Shown here: positions 8,101 through 14,640 of the stretch, one piece after another
Numbering within the stretch: position 1 is the stretch's first letter
Layout: every line of letters starts with the position of its first letter
Translations under genes and position numbers: made by a program
Assembly (NCBI GenBank): GCA_004297725.1
Contig: SCUS01000103.1
Coordinates: forward strand, 1 to 38,645
DNA from: Myxococcaceae bacterium
GTDB taxonomy: Bacteria; Myxococcota_A; Polyangia; Polyangiales; Ga0077539
Length of the DNA: 38,645 bases
Direction of reading: 5' to 3'
The notes under the pieces: model-generated
The model's database searches: none
What the model was told of the DNA's origin: nothing
The model's input: the letters and a program-made list of their open reading frames with translations, nothing else

Positions 8101-8263
8101 CGTCCCGGTTGGGGATCTCCACCGCCACCAGGTCGGGGTACATCCCGGCGTCGAGGTCCTTGGGGTAGCCCGCGTCAGGGACGGGGACGGCGCGCTGTGG
8201 ATCGGCGCACGCGGCCAGCATCGCGAATACACAGAGCAGTAAAGCGAGGGGGCTGCGTCGCAT
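5195..8263 (-). CDS. Giant cysteine-rich tandem-repeat lipoprotein
   Basis: The protein is 1022 aa from ATG 8263. That start gives a lipoprotein signal (PLALLLCVFAMLAAC, lipobox Cys19); the open frame upstream to 8341 is discarded. After a short spacer come EGF-like short Cys modules (residues about 65-245) and two CGGRCPG-type modules (about 245-320). Then come thirteen tandem units of about 47 aa at residues 322-927, with the pattern C-P-x(5-8)-V-x-CG-x-PI-x-N-x-CPG-x(3)-C-GTGT-x-CPSGQ-x-C-x(2-4)-G-x-C-x-C. A final Cys-rich region ends in VCSGGVCVGPPP. Eight cysteines per unit suggest a rigid disulfide-bonded surface rod anchored by a lipid. No enzymatic motif is seen. It is divergent from the kinase-PilZ gene (142-nt gap). 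Its function is unknown; adhesin or matrix protein is a guess. Confidence 0.88.
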   Translation of the reverse strand: MRRSPLALLLCVFAMLAACADPQRAVPVPDAGYPKDLDAGMYPDLVAVEIPNRDERPAPPLTGQRCPDDRFCPQGTRCIGGRCAADPCSTENTCGDTATCYAQCVAVRDPCAGVTCAARETCVEGRCVAGCFPTPCTGVVCPDGQYCDPGTGDCEAVRGCSAPCPDGQACHLQCFPRTSCDGVVCAATQYCVDGACVENPCAAVTCAEGSVCVNGRCLDSCQCSPACNRGRNDRCVFGMCVCSPDCSPDSPCGAEDGCGGRCPGSCSRAGETCDPATRSCVCVPSCPAGAECGADDGCGGRCRGGCGTNERCDPDARRCVCDPRCPSTDPATVACGSPIPNVCPGQPPCATGTRCDAGQACVGGRCECTVSCPPADAVACGEPIRTGCTGAACAGTGTRCTGGLVCTAGSCRCAPSCPSVNPLSVACGAPIPNACPGEAACGRGLLCPPGQRCNAAGACECVSSCPSPSTVACGAPVIGSCPGVACPSAGTMCPSGQVCNDGRCECSPLCPGAASVACGAPITNRCPGVACTGTGTQCPAGYRCNASNACECVPACPAASAVDCGSPIPNVCPGATCPGTGTRCAAGQTCSGGMCVCASFCPAASTVTCGTPIANRCSGLSCAGTGTLCPSGQSCSGGACVCSPRCAGTNPATIACGSPIPNVCPGGPSCGTGTMCASGQRCNTAIGMCECDPRCPAVSTVACGQSPPSACPGVTCPGTGTVCPSGQSCSGGVCTCVPRCPDGATVDCGAEVANVCPGSPVCGFGTRCPSGSLCRFGRCECTSMCPTTSPATVPCGVSIPNLCSTAPSCGTGTQCPAGQFCNSTLRACQCAPMCPAVDGSLYDCGAAIPNTCSGGPSCGTGTRCPSGQTCTSGACACVPACPATDPASVDCGVTIANVCAGGPSCGTGTRCTGTNQVCDPARGRCVCTPRCAPDAECGASDGCGGQCVGRCAEGRVCTRDTIDATRLFCAPASCPTGCACGQVCSFGTCVALCAPGTRVCGCNNCCAGSQVCSGGVCVGPPP
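5483..7300 (-). repeat. Thirteen tandem coding repeats (about 140 bp each)
   Basis: The DNA encoding the thirteen 47-aa units of the cysteine-rich lipoprotein. Unit length varies (45-49 codons) and the units are diverged in sequence but hold their cysteine spacing, so this is an old, selected expansion rather than a recent slippage array. Such arrays are prone to recombination and to assembly collapse. Confidence 0.85.
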
Positions 8264-8405
8264 GGGGCATCGTATCCCCGATGCCCGGGCGAGCGTCAGG
8301 GAGCAGCATCGCGCGCGCCGGGCGAGGGTGCGGAGCCGCACTGCGGCGGTGGCGGGCAGCTCGACCCTTCACATCCCCGAGGGCGAGGGACTACCCTGCG
8401 GCGGC
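8264..8405. other. Divergent intergenic region
   Basis: It separates the cysteine-rich lipoprotein (minus) from the kinase-PilZ gene (plus), so promoters for both should lie here. The sequence is GC-rich and I cannot pick out convincing -35/-10 elements. The kinase frame is open from an ATG at 8262, but that extension (Arg/Ala-rich, low complexity) looks noncoding. Confidence 0.4.
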
Positions 8406-9680
8406 GTGGAAGACCTCGAGCCGGGACTGATCATCGACGACCGCTACGAGGTGCGGCGGCTTCTAGGCCGCGGGGGGATGAGCGCCATCTACGAGGTGGC
8501 GCACCGCTACACGACGCGGCACCTGGCGCTGAAGGTGCTCAACGGGGCCTACGCGTCGCACTCCATCGCGCGGCGGCAGCTCCTCGACGAGGCGCGGGCG
8601 CTCGGGGCGGTGCGGCACCCCTACGTCATCGAGGTGCACGACGCGGGCTTCGACGGCTCCCGGGTCTACGTGGTGACCGAGCTGCTGGAGGGGCGCTCGC
8701 TCGACGGGCTGCTGGCGGCGCGGGGGAGGCTCGGGTGGTCGGCGGTGGCGCGGGTCGCGAGGCACGTGACCATCGCGCTGGCGGCCACGCACGGGGTCGG
8801 GGTCTTACACAGGGATGTAAAGCCGTCCAACGTGATGATCGTGCGCGGGGTGCAGGGCGAGCTCTCGAAGCTGCTCGACTTCGGCGTGGCGGCGCTGCCG
8901 AAGGGCGCGGCCGACCCGGCGATGGCGGACATGCTGGTGGGCACGCCGGAGTACATGTCCCCGGAGCAGGTGCGGGGCGACGCGCTGGACGCCCGGAGCG
9001 ACCTCTACTCGCTGGGCATCGCGCTCTTCGAGTGCCTGCACGGCGAGGTGCCGATGCCCGGGGGGCTCGACGTGGCGCAGCGGCGCGCGGTGCTGCCCTC
9101 GCTGCCGTCGGTCTCGTCGGTGTGCGGCGACGTGCCGCGCTCGCTGGCGGACATCGTCGACCGGCTGCTGCACCCGGTTCCGGCGTTCAGGTTTCCGTCG
9201 GCGCGCTCGCTGCTCGACGCGCTCGACGCCTCGGGGCTGTGCCGTACGCCCACGCGCTTTCTCGACGACGACGAGGCCCAGCCCGAGGCGCGGCGGCAGA
9301 CGATGTCCGGCGCCCGGGTCGGGATTTCGGCGGGGGAGGAGCCCCCGAAGCGGCGCTCGGTGCGGGCGTACTACCAGACCCCGCTGCGGGTGGTGGCCGA
9401 GGGCGGCGCGGTGATCGACGGGCGCAGCGAGGACATCTCCATCGGGGGGATGCTGGTGATCGCGGGCGCGGCGCTGCCGGAGGGCGAGCGGGTGGTGGTG
9501 CGCTTCGCGCTGCCCACCAGCGGCAACCTGGTGCAGTGCTCGGCGGTGGTGGGCTGGTCGCGGCAGCGGGCGGCGACGCAGCGGGGGAGGGCGGCCTTCG
9601 GGCTGGAGTTCATCGACGCGCCGGAGGCCCTGATCGAGGCCATCCGGCGGTACACCGAGCTGATGCAGCGGGAGGGGTGA
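8406..9680 (+). CDS. Ser/Thr protein kinase fused to a C-terminal PilZ domain
   Basis: The protein is 424 aa from GTG 8406, the start that places the kinase fold at the N terminus. The glycine loop LLGRGGMSAIYE is at 19-30, Lys43 in ALKVL, the catalytic loop HRDVKPSN at 135-142 (Asp137), DFG at 158-160, and the activation-segment end GTPEYMSPEQ at 179-188. A linker (about 280-312) leads to a PilZ domain (about 315-420) with both c-di-GMP signatures: RRSVR (R316-x3-R320) and DISIGG (D343-x-S345-x-x-G348). No membrane segment is present, so it is cytoplasmic. All residues needed for phosphotransfer and ligand binding seem intact. By family knowledge PilZ binds c-di-GMP; that it gates the kinase is inference. 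The substrate is unknown. Divergent from the cysteine-rich lipoprotein. Confidence 0.92.
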   Translation: MEDLEPGLIIDDRYEVRRLLGRGGMSAIYEVAHRYTTRHLALKVLNGAYASHSIARRQLLDEARALGAVRHPYVIEVHDAGFDGSRVYVVTELLEGRSLDGLLAARGRLGWSAVARVARHVTIALAATHGVGVLHRDVKPSNVMIVRGVQGELSKLLDFGVAALPKGAADPAMADMLVGTPEYMSPEQVRGDALDARSDLYSLGIALFECLHGEVPMPGGLDVAQRRAVLPSLPSVSSVCGDVPRSLADIVDRLLHPVPAFRFPSARSLLDALDASGLCRTPTRFLDDDEAQPEARRQTMSGARVGISAGEEPPKRRSVRAYYQTPLRVVAEGGAVIDGRSEDISIGGMLVIAGAALPEGERVVVRFALPTSGNLVQCSAVVGWSRQRAATQRGRAAFGLEFIDAPEALIEAIRRYTELMQREG

Positions 9681-9873
9681 GCGGCGGAGGGCCCCTGACG
9701 GGCGCCCTTGCAGAACGGCCCGGGACGCGGCATCGTCGGGCTCCCACCGGGCGATTCCCAGAAGCGGCGCCCGCAGACCCGCTCAGGAGTCCATCACTCC
9801 GTCGGTCTGTTTCAGATCCATCCCTCTCTCACTCCCTTACCCCCCACCGAAATGCCACCGAGGAACATGCCGC
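9681..9873. other. Intergenic region upstream of the helical protein and rqcH-like pair
   Basis: About 190 nt with no gene. The last 70 nt are pyrimidine-rich and less GC-biased (around 9790-9845), which fits a promoter or leader for the plus-strand pair downstream. I see no clear hexamers and no terminator hairpin with a T run after the kinase. Confidence 0.35.
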
Positions 9874-10443
9874 ATGGCGCGTGAACCAGGTCCCGCGAAG
9901 AAGAGCTGGCGTGACGCCGATCGCGCACGATCGTCGAGCTACCACGCCACCGAGACGCTCGCGCGTCACGAGCAGAAGGGTCATCAGACCTCCGCCACCA
10001 AGGAGTACAAGGCCGCCCTCGAGGCGCTCTTCCAGAAGAAGCCCGACGCGGTCGAGGCGATGGAGAAGCTGGCGCCCGCGATCCGGATGCCCAAGGTGGT
10101 CGAGGCCGCGGTGCCCGAGGGCGAGGTGGTCCCGAGCCGCCGGCAAGACCAGCTGAGGAAGATCCTCGCGGCCAGCAGCACCAAGGCGATCTCCGACTCC
10201 ATCGAGGCCTTCCTCAACGCCGGGCACACGCTGCCCGACGACCAGGAGGTGTTTCTCCAGATGCTCGAGCACCGCAACGAGGAGCGCGTCCGCGACGCCA
10301 TCGGCCAGCTCGAGCGGCTGCTCATGGGTCAGCTCCCGAAGCGCAAGCCCGTGCTGGTGCAGCGGCTGAAGCGCATCGAGGAGCACGCCGAGGAGGCCGC
10401 CACCCGAGACGCGGCCAACCAGCTCCGGCGCAAGGTCTCCTAG
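9874..10443 (+). CDS. Hypothetical charged all-helical protein
   Basis: This is a 189-aa protein rich in Lys, Arg, Glu and Ala. It is predicted helical throughout, with no signal peptide, membrane segment or cysteine motif. Features include an N-terminal basic Ser-rich segment (residues 1-35), helices around KEYKAALEALFQKKPDAVEA and a C-terminal helix pair (DAIGQLERLLMGQL to ANQLRRKV). I do not recognise a named family. It precedes the rqcH-like gene by only 29 nt on the same strand, so the two are probably co-transcribed. A role alongside RqcH on the ribosome is possible but rests only on position and basic charge. The start ATG 9874 follows a weak GAGGAA ribosome-binding site. Confidence 0.75.
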   Translation: MAREPGPAKKSWRDADRARSSSYHATETLARHEQKGHQTSATKEYKAALEALFQKKPDAVEAMEKLAPAIRMPKVVEAAVPEGEVVPSRRQDQLRKILAASSTKAISDSIEAFLNAGHTLPDDQEVFLQMLEHRNEERVRDAIGQLERLLMGQLPKRKPVLVQRLKRIEEHAEEAATRDAANQLRRKVS

Positions 10444-10472
10444 TCCGCCGCTTACACAACCCGGTAACCATC

Positions 10473-11837
10473 ATGGACGATCCGCTCGCGCTGCTGGAGG
10501 GCGGCCGCGTGGACGGCGCGTTCGTGACGCCGGAGACGGGCCTCGTCGGGCTCACCGTGTGGTGCCCCGGCGGCGCCCGTCGGCTGGTGGTGGGCGTCGG
10601 CCCGCGGGTGGCGGGCGTCGGGTGGGCGCTGCGGGAGCCCGCCTACCGGGCGGCCTCGACGCACCCGCTGATCGCGGCGCTGAAGGCGCACGCGGTGGGG
10701 CGGGTGGTGCGCTCGGCCCACCGCGACGACGACGACGCCCTCTGGATCGAGCTGGGCGCCGAGCGCATCACCGCGCGGGTGCGGCTCTTCCCGGCGGTGC
10801 ACGGCGAGGTGAGGGTGCTCGACGAGGCGGGCGCCGTGCTGCTCTCGTGGCGCGGCGACGCCACGGCGACGCCACGGAGCTGGGACGCCAACGCGGAGCA
10901 CCCGGGCTGGGAGGCCGCGGGCGAGGGGCTGCGGGCGATGAGCGACGCCCTCGCGGGGGAGCTTCGTCGCGCGGCGCTGGCGAAGGCGCTGGGGGCGCTG
11001 GCGAAGCGGCTCTCGAAGCGGGCCGAGGCGGTGGAGGGAGACCTCGGGCGGCTCGACGACGTGGAGCGGTTGCAGCGCGTGGGGAGGCTGCTGCTGGCCC
11101 AGGGCGACCGGGTCGCGCGAGGGGCGAAGCGCGCGGTGCTGGAGGACTGGGAGCTGGGCGGGACCATCGAGGTGGTGCTCGACCCGGCGGTGGGGGCGAA
11201 GCAGCAGGCCGCGGAGTACTTCCGGAAGGCCCGTCGCATCCGGGCGGGGGAGCGGGTGATGTGGGAGCGGCTGGAGGCGACCACCCGGGCGCTGGAGGCC
11301 GTGCGAGCGCTGAAGGCGGAGGTCGACGCCGAGGGCGAGGTGCTGCCCGCGGCGCTGCGCGCGTGGAGCGAGCGGGCCGAGGCGCTGGGCGTGGCGAAGG
11401 GGCAGATGGTGGCCTCGCGGGGGAGAGCGAAGGCCGCGCCGAGGAGGCCGTACATCGAGTACGTGGGCGCGGGCGGGGGGAAGATCCTGGTGGGCCGGGG
11501 GGCGGCGGACAACGACCGGCTGACCACGAAGGTGGCGAGGATGCACGACCTCTGGATGCACGCGCGGGGCTACACCGGGGCGCACGTGGTGGTCCCGCTG
11601 CTGAAGGGATCGCAGTGCCCGCCGGAGCTGCTGGTGGACGCCGCGACGCTGGCGGTGCACCACAGCGACGCGCGCGGGGCGGACTTCGCGGAGGTGACCT
11701 GGGCCGAGCGGCGCTACGTGAGGAAGCCCAAGGGGTCGCCCGCGGGCCGGGTGGTGGTCGATCGGGAGAAGGTGCTGGCGCTGGGCGCCGACCCGGAGCG
11801 GCTGCGTCGGCTGCTGGCCGCCCGGGTCGAGGGCTAA
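10473..11837 (+). CDS. RqcH-like NFACT protein (FbpA/NEMF family)
   Basis: The protein is 454 aa. The C-terminal NFACT-R domain (about 325-420) is clear: ILVGRGAADNDRLTTKVAR (338-356), DLWMHARGYTGAHVVV (359-374) and YVRKPKGSPAGRVVV. The middle has the family coiled-coil region and the PAVGAKQQAAEYFRKARR segment (239-255). The N-terminal NFACT-N domain is recognisable but diverged and short, so the protein is about 100 aa smaller than typical RqcH of Firmicutes. In that family RqcH binds stalled 50S subunits carrying peptidyl-tRNA and directs alanine tailing in ribosome quality control. Whether this version elongates tails cannot be judged by eye, because the canonical N-domain Asp-Arg pair is not obvious (ELGAERITARV is the likely equivalent). 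It is convergent with the FadL gene. Confidence 0.85.
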   Translation: MDDPLALLEGGRVDGAFVTPETGLVGLTVWCPGGARRLVVGVGPRVAGVGWALREPAYRAASTHPLIAALKAHAVGRVVRSAHRDDDDALWIELGAERITARVRLFPAVHGEVRVLDEAGAVLLSWRGDATATPRSWDANAEHPGWEAAGEGLRAMSDALAGELRRAALAKALGALAKRLSKRAEAVEGDLGRLDDVERLQRVGRLLLAQGDRVARGAKRAVLEDWELGGTIEVVLDPAVGAKQQAAEYFRKARRIRAGERVMWERLEATTRALEAVRALKAEVDAEGEVLPAALRAWSERAEALGVAKGQMVASRGRAKAAPRRPYIEYVGAGGGKILVGRGAADNDRLTTKVARMHDLWMHARGYTGAHVVVPLLKGSQCPPELLVDAATLAVHHSDARGADFAEVTWAERRYVRKPKGSPAGRVVVDREKVLALGADPERLRRLLAARVEG

Positions 11838-11838
11838 C

Positions 11839-11858
11839 GATTACCTGGGGCGGTAATC
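11839..11858. terminator. Candidate bidirectional hairpin between convergent genes
   Basis: GATTACC-TGGGGC-GGTAATC is a perfect 7-bp stem filling the 19-nt gap between the rqcH-like stop and the fadL stop (it overlaps the latter by two bases). Its position suggests transcript end formation for both genes. There is no T run on either side, so intrinsic termination is not assured. Confidence 0.4.
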
Positions 11859-13404
11859 AGAAGCGGTAGTTGAGGCCGACGGAGCCGTTGGTCAGGTAGT
11901 TGTGATAGTTGCCGCGGTTGATGGCGCAGGCGCCCGGGCCCGTGCCGACGCAGTCGGTGAAGGGGGTCGGGGTGACGATGGAGCCGACCGCCTGGGAGGC
12001 GTCGAGCGCCTGGAAGAGGAAGTGCCCGAAGCCGAGGTTGATGGTGAGCGCGCCCACCCGGTACGAGACGCCGGCGTGGATGCTCGCTCCCGCGTAGGCG
12101 GGGAGGTGCACCACGGCGCGGTCGGCGGAGAGCCCCTGGGTCTCGTAGGAGAATCCGAGGCGCACCGCGAGGCGGCCGGGGATGACGTTGTAGTCGCCGC
12201 CGAGGCGGAAGCCGAAGACGTTGCTGAGGTTGCTGTTGAGCACGATGCTGCGCGGCGCGGCCAGCGTGGACGTCATGCCCGTCGAGCCGATGGTGATGTT
12301 GCCGCTGTTGGTGAGCGACGTGACGCCGAGCGAGCTGGTGTTCTCGTAGGTGAAGTCGGCCTCGACGTCGAAGACGTCGTCGGTCATCGGGTCGTAGGTG
12401 CCGGTGCCGTCGTCCTGCGTGGGGCGGCCGGCGCGGGGGAGGGCGAAGCGGAAGCCTGCCCGGGCGTTCCACGGCAGCTCGACCTTCATCTCGTCGATGC
12501 TGAAGGTGCCGCGGGCCTGGTTGCTGACGGGGCTGGCGTAGAAGGTCGACGTCGTGTCGGCGGTGCCCGAGGCGCCGATGGGCATGTTGTAGTGCACCTG
12601 CGCGCCGAAGGAGAGGTAGCGGTTGATGAGCACCTGGGTGGAGAGCGCGCCGGCCAGGAAGAAGCCGCTGGCGTTGAGGGAGATGAGCAGGTCGGTCTCC
12701 GGCGACTGCGGCGAGGTCGCGACCGCGTTGGCCATCACGCCGAACTGGAAGCGCGCGAAGCTGGGCTGGAGGGTGAGCCCGAAGCGCACGCGCGGGTGCG
12801 GCGCCACCGCGACGCCGAGCGTGGGGTAGAGCACCAGGAGGTTCTTCTGGAAGAGCATGTTGCGCACGGGCGTCGGGGCGTACGCGCCGCTGGGGAGCCG
12901 CACCATGTCGTTGAAGGTCTGGCCCGAGCCCGGGGTGCTGGGGGTGGTGATGCCCGCGGCGAAGGCCAGCCAGCGGTTGACGCGGTAGGTGGCCATCACG
13001 TTGGCGGCGAGGGCGAGCGCGCGGTTGCTACAGACCTCGGGGTAGCGCTGGCCGGCGTAGCTGGGGAGGCCGTCGGGGCCCTCGACGAAGCGGGTGCCGG
13101 CGACGCTGAGGGGCACGTCGGCGCTGCCGTCGTAGACCCCGGAGCGCTGGAAGCAGTTGGAGGACGCGCCGATGTTGGCCGAGAAGCCGAGCTGGAAGCC
13201 CTGCAGCCCGAGGACGCCGGCCATGTTGAGGTGCGCCGCGGTGACGTCGCTGGCGCGGGCCACGAATGCGCCGCCGCGCCCGTGCGCCGCCGTGCCATTC
13301 TCCGGGACCTCAATGCCGTATGCGAAGCCTGCTGCAGGCAGGGCGACCCCCGCGAGGGCTACGACACCGATGAAACGCATCCTTCGTCCGATCCCATTGC
13401 GCAT
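11857..13404 (-). CDS. FadL/OmpP1-family outer-membrane channel
   Basis: The protein is 515 aa from ATG 13404 (an alternative ATG is at 13380). A signal peptide (MRFIGVVALAGVALPAAGFA) precedes the mature N terminus GIEVPENGTAAHGRGGAFVA. That start and the following DVTAAHLNMAGVLGL match the FadL pattern in which the N terminus plugs the barrel and an NPA-like segment follows. The rest has alternating strands and ends with the aromatic terminal strand GSVGLNYRF expected for BAM insertion. Family members carry long-chain fatty acids or aromatic hydrocarbons across the outer membrane; the substrate here is unknown. A GGAGG lies 12 nt before ATG 13404. It is divergent from the TVP38-type gene with a 60-nt gap. 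Confidence 0.88.
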   Translation of the reverse strand: MRNGIGRRMRFIGVVALAGVALPAAGFAYGIEVPENGTAAHGRGGAFVARASDVTAAHLNMAGVLGLQGFQLGFSANIGASSNCFQRSGVYDGSADVPLSVAGTRFVEGPDGLPSYAGQRYPEVCSNRALALAANVMATYRVNRWLAFAAGITTPSTPGSGQTFNDMVRLPSGAYAPTPVRNMLFQKNLLVLYPTLGVAVAPHPRVRFGLTLQPSFARFQFGVMANAVATSPQSPETDLLISLNASGFFLAGALSTQVLINRYLSFGAQVHYNMPIGASGTADTTSTFYASPVSNQARGTFSIDEMKVELPWNARAGFRFALPRAGRPTQDDGTGTYDPMTDDVFDVEADFTYENTSSLGVTSLTNSGNITIGSTGMTSTLAAPRSIVLNSNLSNVFGFRLGGDYNVIPGRLAVRLGFSYETQGLSADRAVVHLPAYAGASIHAGVSYRVGALTINLGFGHFLFQALDASQAVGSIVTPTPFTDCVGTGPGACAINRGNYHNYLTNGSVGLNYRF

Positions 13405-13464
13405 GAGCAGCCCTGTCCTCCGTGATGGTTGTCCGTCCGGGGTCACACTCCGCCGGGAGCCGTG

Positions 13465-14214
13465 ATGGGTCGCGATCGACTGCGCATCCTCGCCCGAGCG
13501 TGGCCCGCGGCGGTGATGCTGATCGCACCTTGGGTCGCGCTGCAAGCCCCTTTCGTGCGCGCTGCGATCGTCGATCTCGCCGATCGGATGCACCAGGGAC
13601 AGCCCATCGCGCTGCTGCAATACGTCCTCGGGTATTGCCTCGGCGCGATGATCCTGCTGCCCAAGGCGCTGCTCTCCGGGCTCGCGGGCTACGCGTATGG
13701 TCCGGTGAAGGGGCTCTGCGCGGCGCTGCCCTCGGCGACGCTGGGCGCCTGCTGCTCCTTCGGCCTCGGTCGGCTGCTGGCGAAGACCTCGCTCGGCCGG
13801 ATGCTCACGGAGACCCCGCGCTTCAGGCTCGTCGACACGGTGGTGCGCACGGACGGGCTGCGCATCTCGATCCTGCTTCGGCTCGCGCCGGTGATGCCCC
13901 AGCCGCTGCTCTCGCTGCTGCTGGGCGCCACGGCGCTGCCGCTACGGCACCTGGTGATCTCGATGCTCGTGGGGCTGCTGCCGGCGACGGTGATCCACGT
14001 CTACGTGGGGTCGCTGGTGCGCTCGGCGCTCGAGCTGCTCGCGACCAACCGCGCCGAGGCGCTCTCCCCGCGCAACATCGCCATCGGCGTGGGCGGGCTG
14101 GTGCTGACGGCGGTCTTCCTCTGGCTCATCGGGCAGATGGCCAAGCGCGCCCTCGCCAGGGCCATCGCGCAGTCGACTACTCCGGAACACGGCGGAGCGC
14201 CGCTCGCACCGTGA
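13465..14214 (+). CDS. TVP38/TMEM64 (DedA-like, VTT domain) membrane protein
   Basis: The protein is 249 aa with an inner-membrane topology: an N-terminal segment (WPAAVMLIAPWVALQAPFV), a pair around LLQYVLGYCLGAMILLPKAL and GLAGYAYGPVKGLCAALPSA, and C-terminal segments. The VTT signature is visible as the Gly-rich GYAYGPVKGLCAALPSATLG helical hairpin and the later LLRLAPVMPQPLLSLLLGA segment, where Arg precedes Pro-containing helices. Relatives are lipid scramblases or transporters (undecaprenyl phosphate, phosphatidylethanolamine) and proteins of undefined function. ATG 13465 is preceded by GGGAG at good spacing, so I prefer it to the TTG at 13429. The 3' end overlaps the convergent PEGA gene by 38 nt. 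Confidence 0.85.
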   Translation: MGRDRLRILARAWPAAVMLIAPWVALQAPFVRAAIVDLADRMHQGQPIALLQYVLGYCLGAMILLPKALLSGLAGYAYGPVKGLCAALPSATLGACCSFGLGRLLAKTSLGRMLTETPRFRLVDTVVRTDGLRISILLRLAPVMPQPLLSLLLGATALPLRHLVISMLVGLLPATVIHVYVGSLVRSALELLATNRAEALSPRNIAIGVGGLVLTAVFLWLIGQMAKRALARAIAQSTTPEHGGAPLAP

Positions 14215-14575
14215 CCCGCCTCCCGGTGGGGACCAGCTCGGACTCCAGCGGGAGATACCCCTCGCGGGAGACCACCACCCGGTGGGTTCCGGGCCCGAGG
14301 GCGACGGCGCGCCCGGCCCAGAGGGCGCAGGGCCCGAGCTCGGTGTCGTCGATGGACACCCTCGCGTCGGCGGGCTCGCACGAGAAGACCAGCGAGCCCG
14401 CCACCGTGGCCGGGCGAGGGCGCGCGGCGCCGCAGCCCAGGGCGGCGGCGACGGCGGCGAAGAGGAGGAGGTGGTGGGGTGGGCGGCCCCCTTCCCCGCT
14501 GCCGCGCGCCCTACCCCCGCGGGGCGGGGGCAGGGCTCCGACGTCATCAGAACGAGCGCGAACCTGACAGCACAC
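14177..14575 (-). CDS. PEGA-domain lipoprotein with uncertain or disrupted 5' end
   Basis: The C-terminal part is clear: a lipobox-like LLLFAAVAAALGCG followed by a PEGA domain (GSLVFSCEPADARVSIDD, then HRVVVSREGYLPLESELV). PEGA domains are surface beta-domains; the protein would be an outer-membrane-anchored lipoprotein of about 90 aa when mature. The 5' end is a problem. No ATG, GTG or TTG lies close to the hydrophobic stretch. The nearest candidate in frame is GTG 14575, inside the inverted repeat just downstream of guaA, which puts a 30-residue Arg/Gly-rich stretch before the signal. An even longer read starts at a GTG overlapping the guaA stop. Either the repeat has inserted into the original start region, or translation starts unusually. 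Could be a pseudogene. Confidence 0.6.
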   Translation of the reverse strand: MCCQVRARSDDVGALPPPRGGRARGSGEGGRPPHHLLLFAAVAAALGCGAARPRPATVAGSLVFSCEPADARVSIDDTELGPCALWAGRAVALGPGTHRVVVSREGYLPLESELVPTGRRVTVRAALRRVPE

Positions 14576-14629
14576 GGAGCCCTGCCCCCGCCCCGCGGGG
14601 GTAGGGCGCGCGGCAGCGGGGAAGGGGGC
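14486..14629. repeat. Perfect 55-bp inverted repeat with 34-nt spacer
   Basis: Arms at 14486-14540 and 14575-14629 are exact reverse complements over 55 bp and can be extended a few bases with a one-base bulge (GGGCG/GGGC). The spacer 14541-14574 is less GC-rich. It starts 11 nt beyond the guaA stop codon. No T run follows, so it is not a standard intrinsic terminator. It resembles a MITE-like or REP-type palindromic element. No target-site duplication is evident. In RNA it would form an extremely stable hairpin on either strand. Confidence 0.9.
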
Positions 14630-14640
14630 GCCCTCCACCG

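Noticed and set aside
5189..8242. Very long plus-strand open frame opposite the cysteine-rich gene
   Set aside because: Ala/Gly-only composition, antisense to a gene with a signal peptide and ordered cysteine repeats; a GC-bias artefact.
8262..8405. N-terminal extension of the kinase-PilZ protein
   Set aside because: The added 48 residues are Arg/Ala-rich and overlap the divergent promoter region; GTG 8406 places the kinase domain at the usual distance from the start.
14486..14629. Intrinsic terminator for guaA
   Set aside because: The stem is far longer than usual and no T run follows on the minus strand; kept as an inverted-repeat element.
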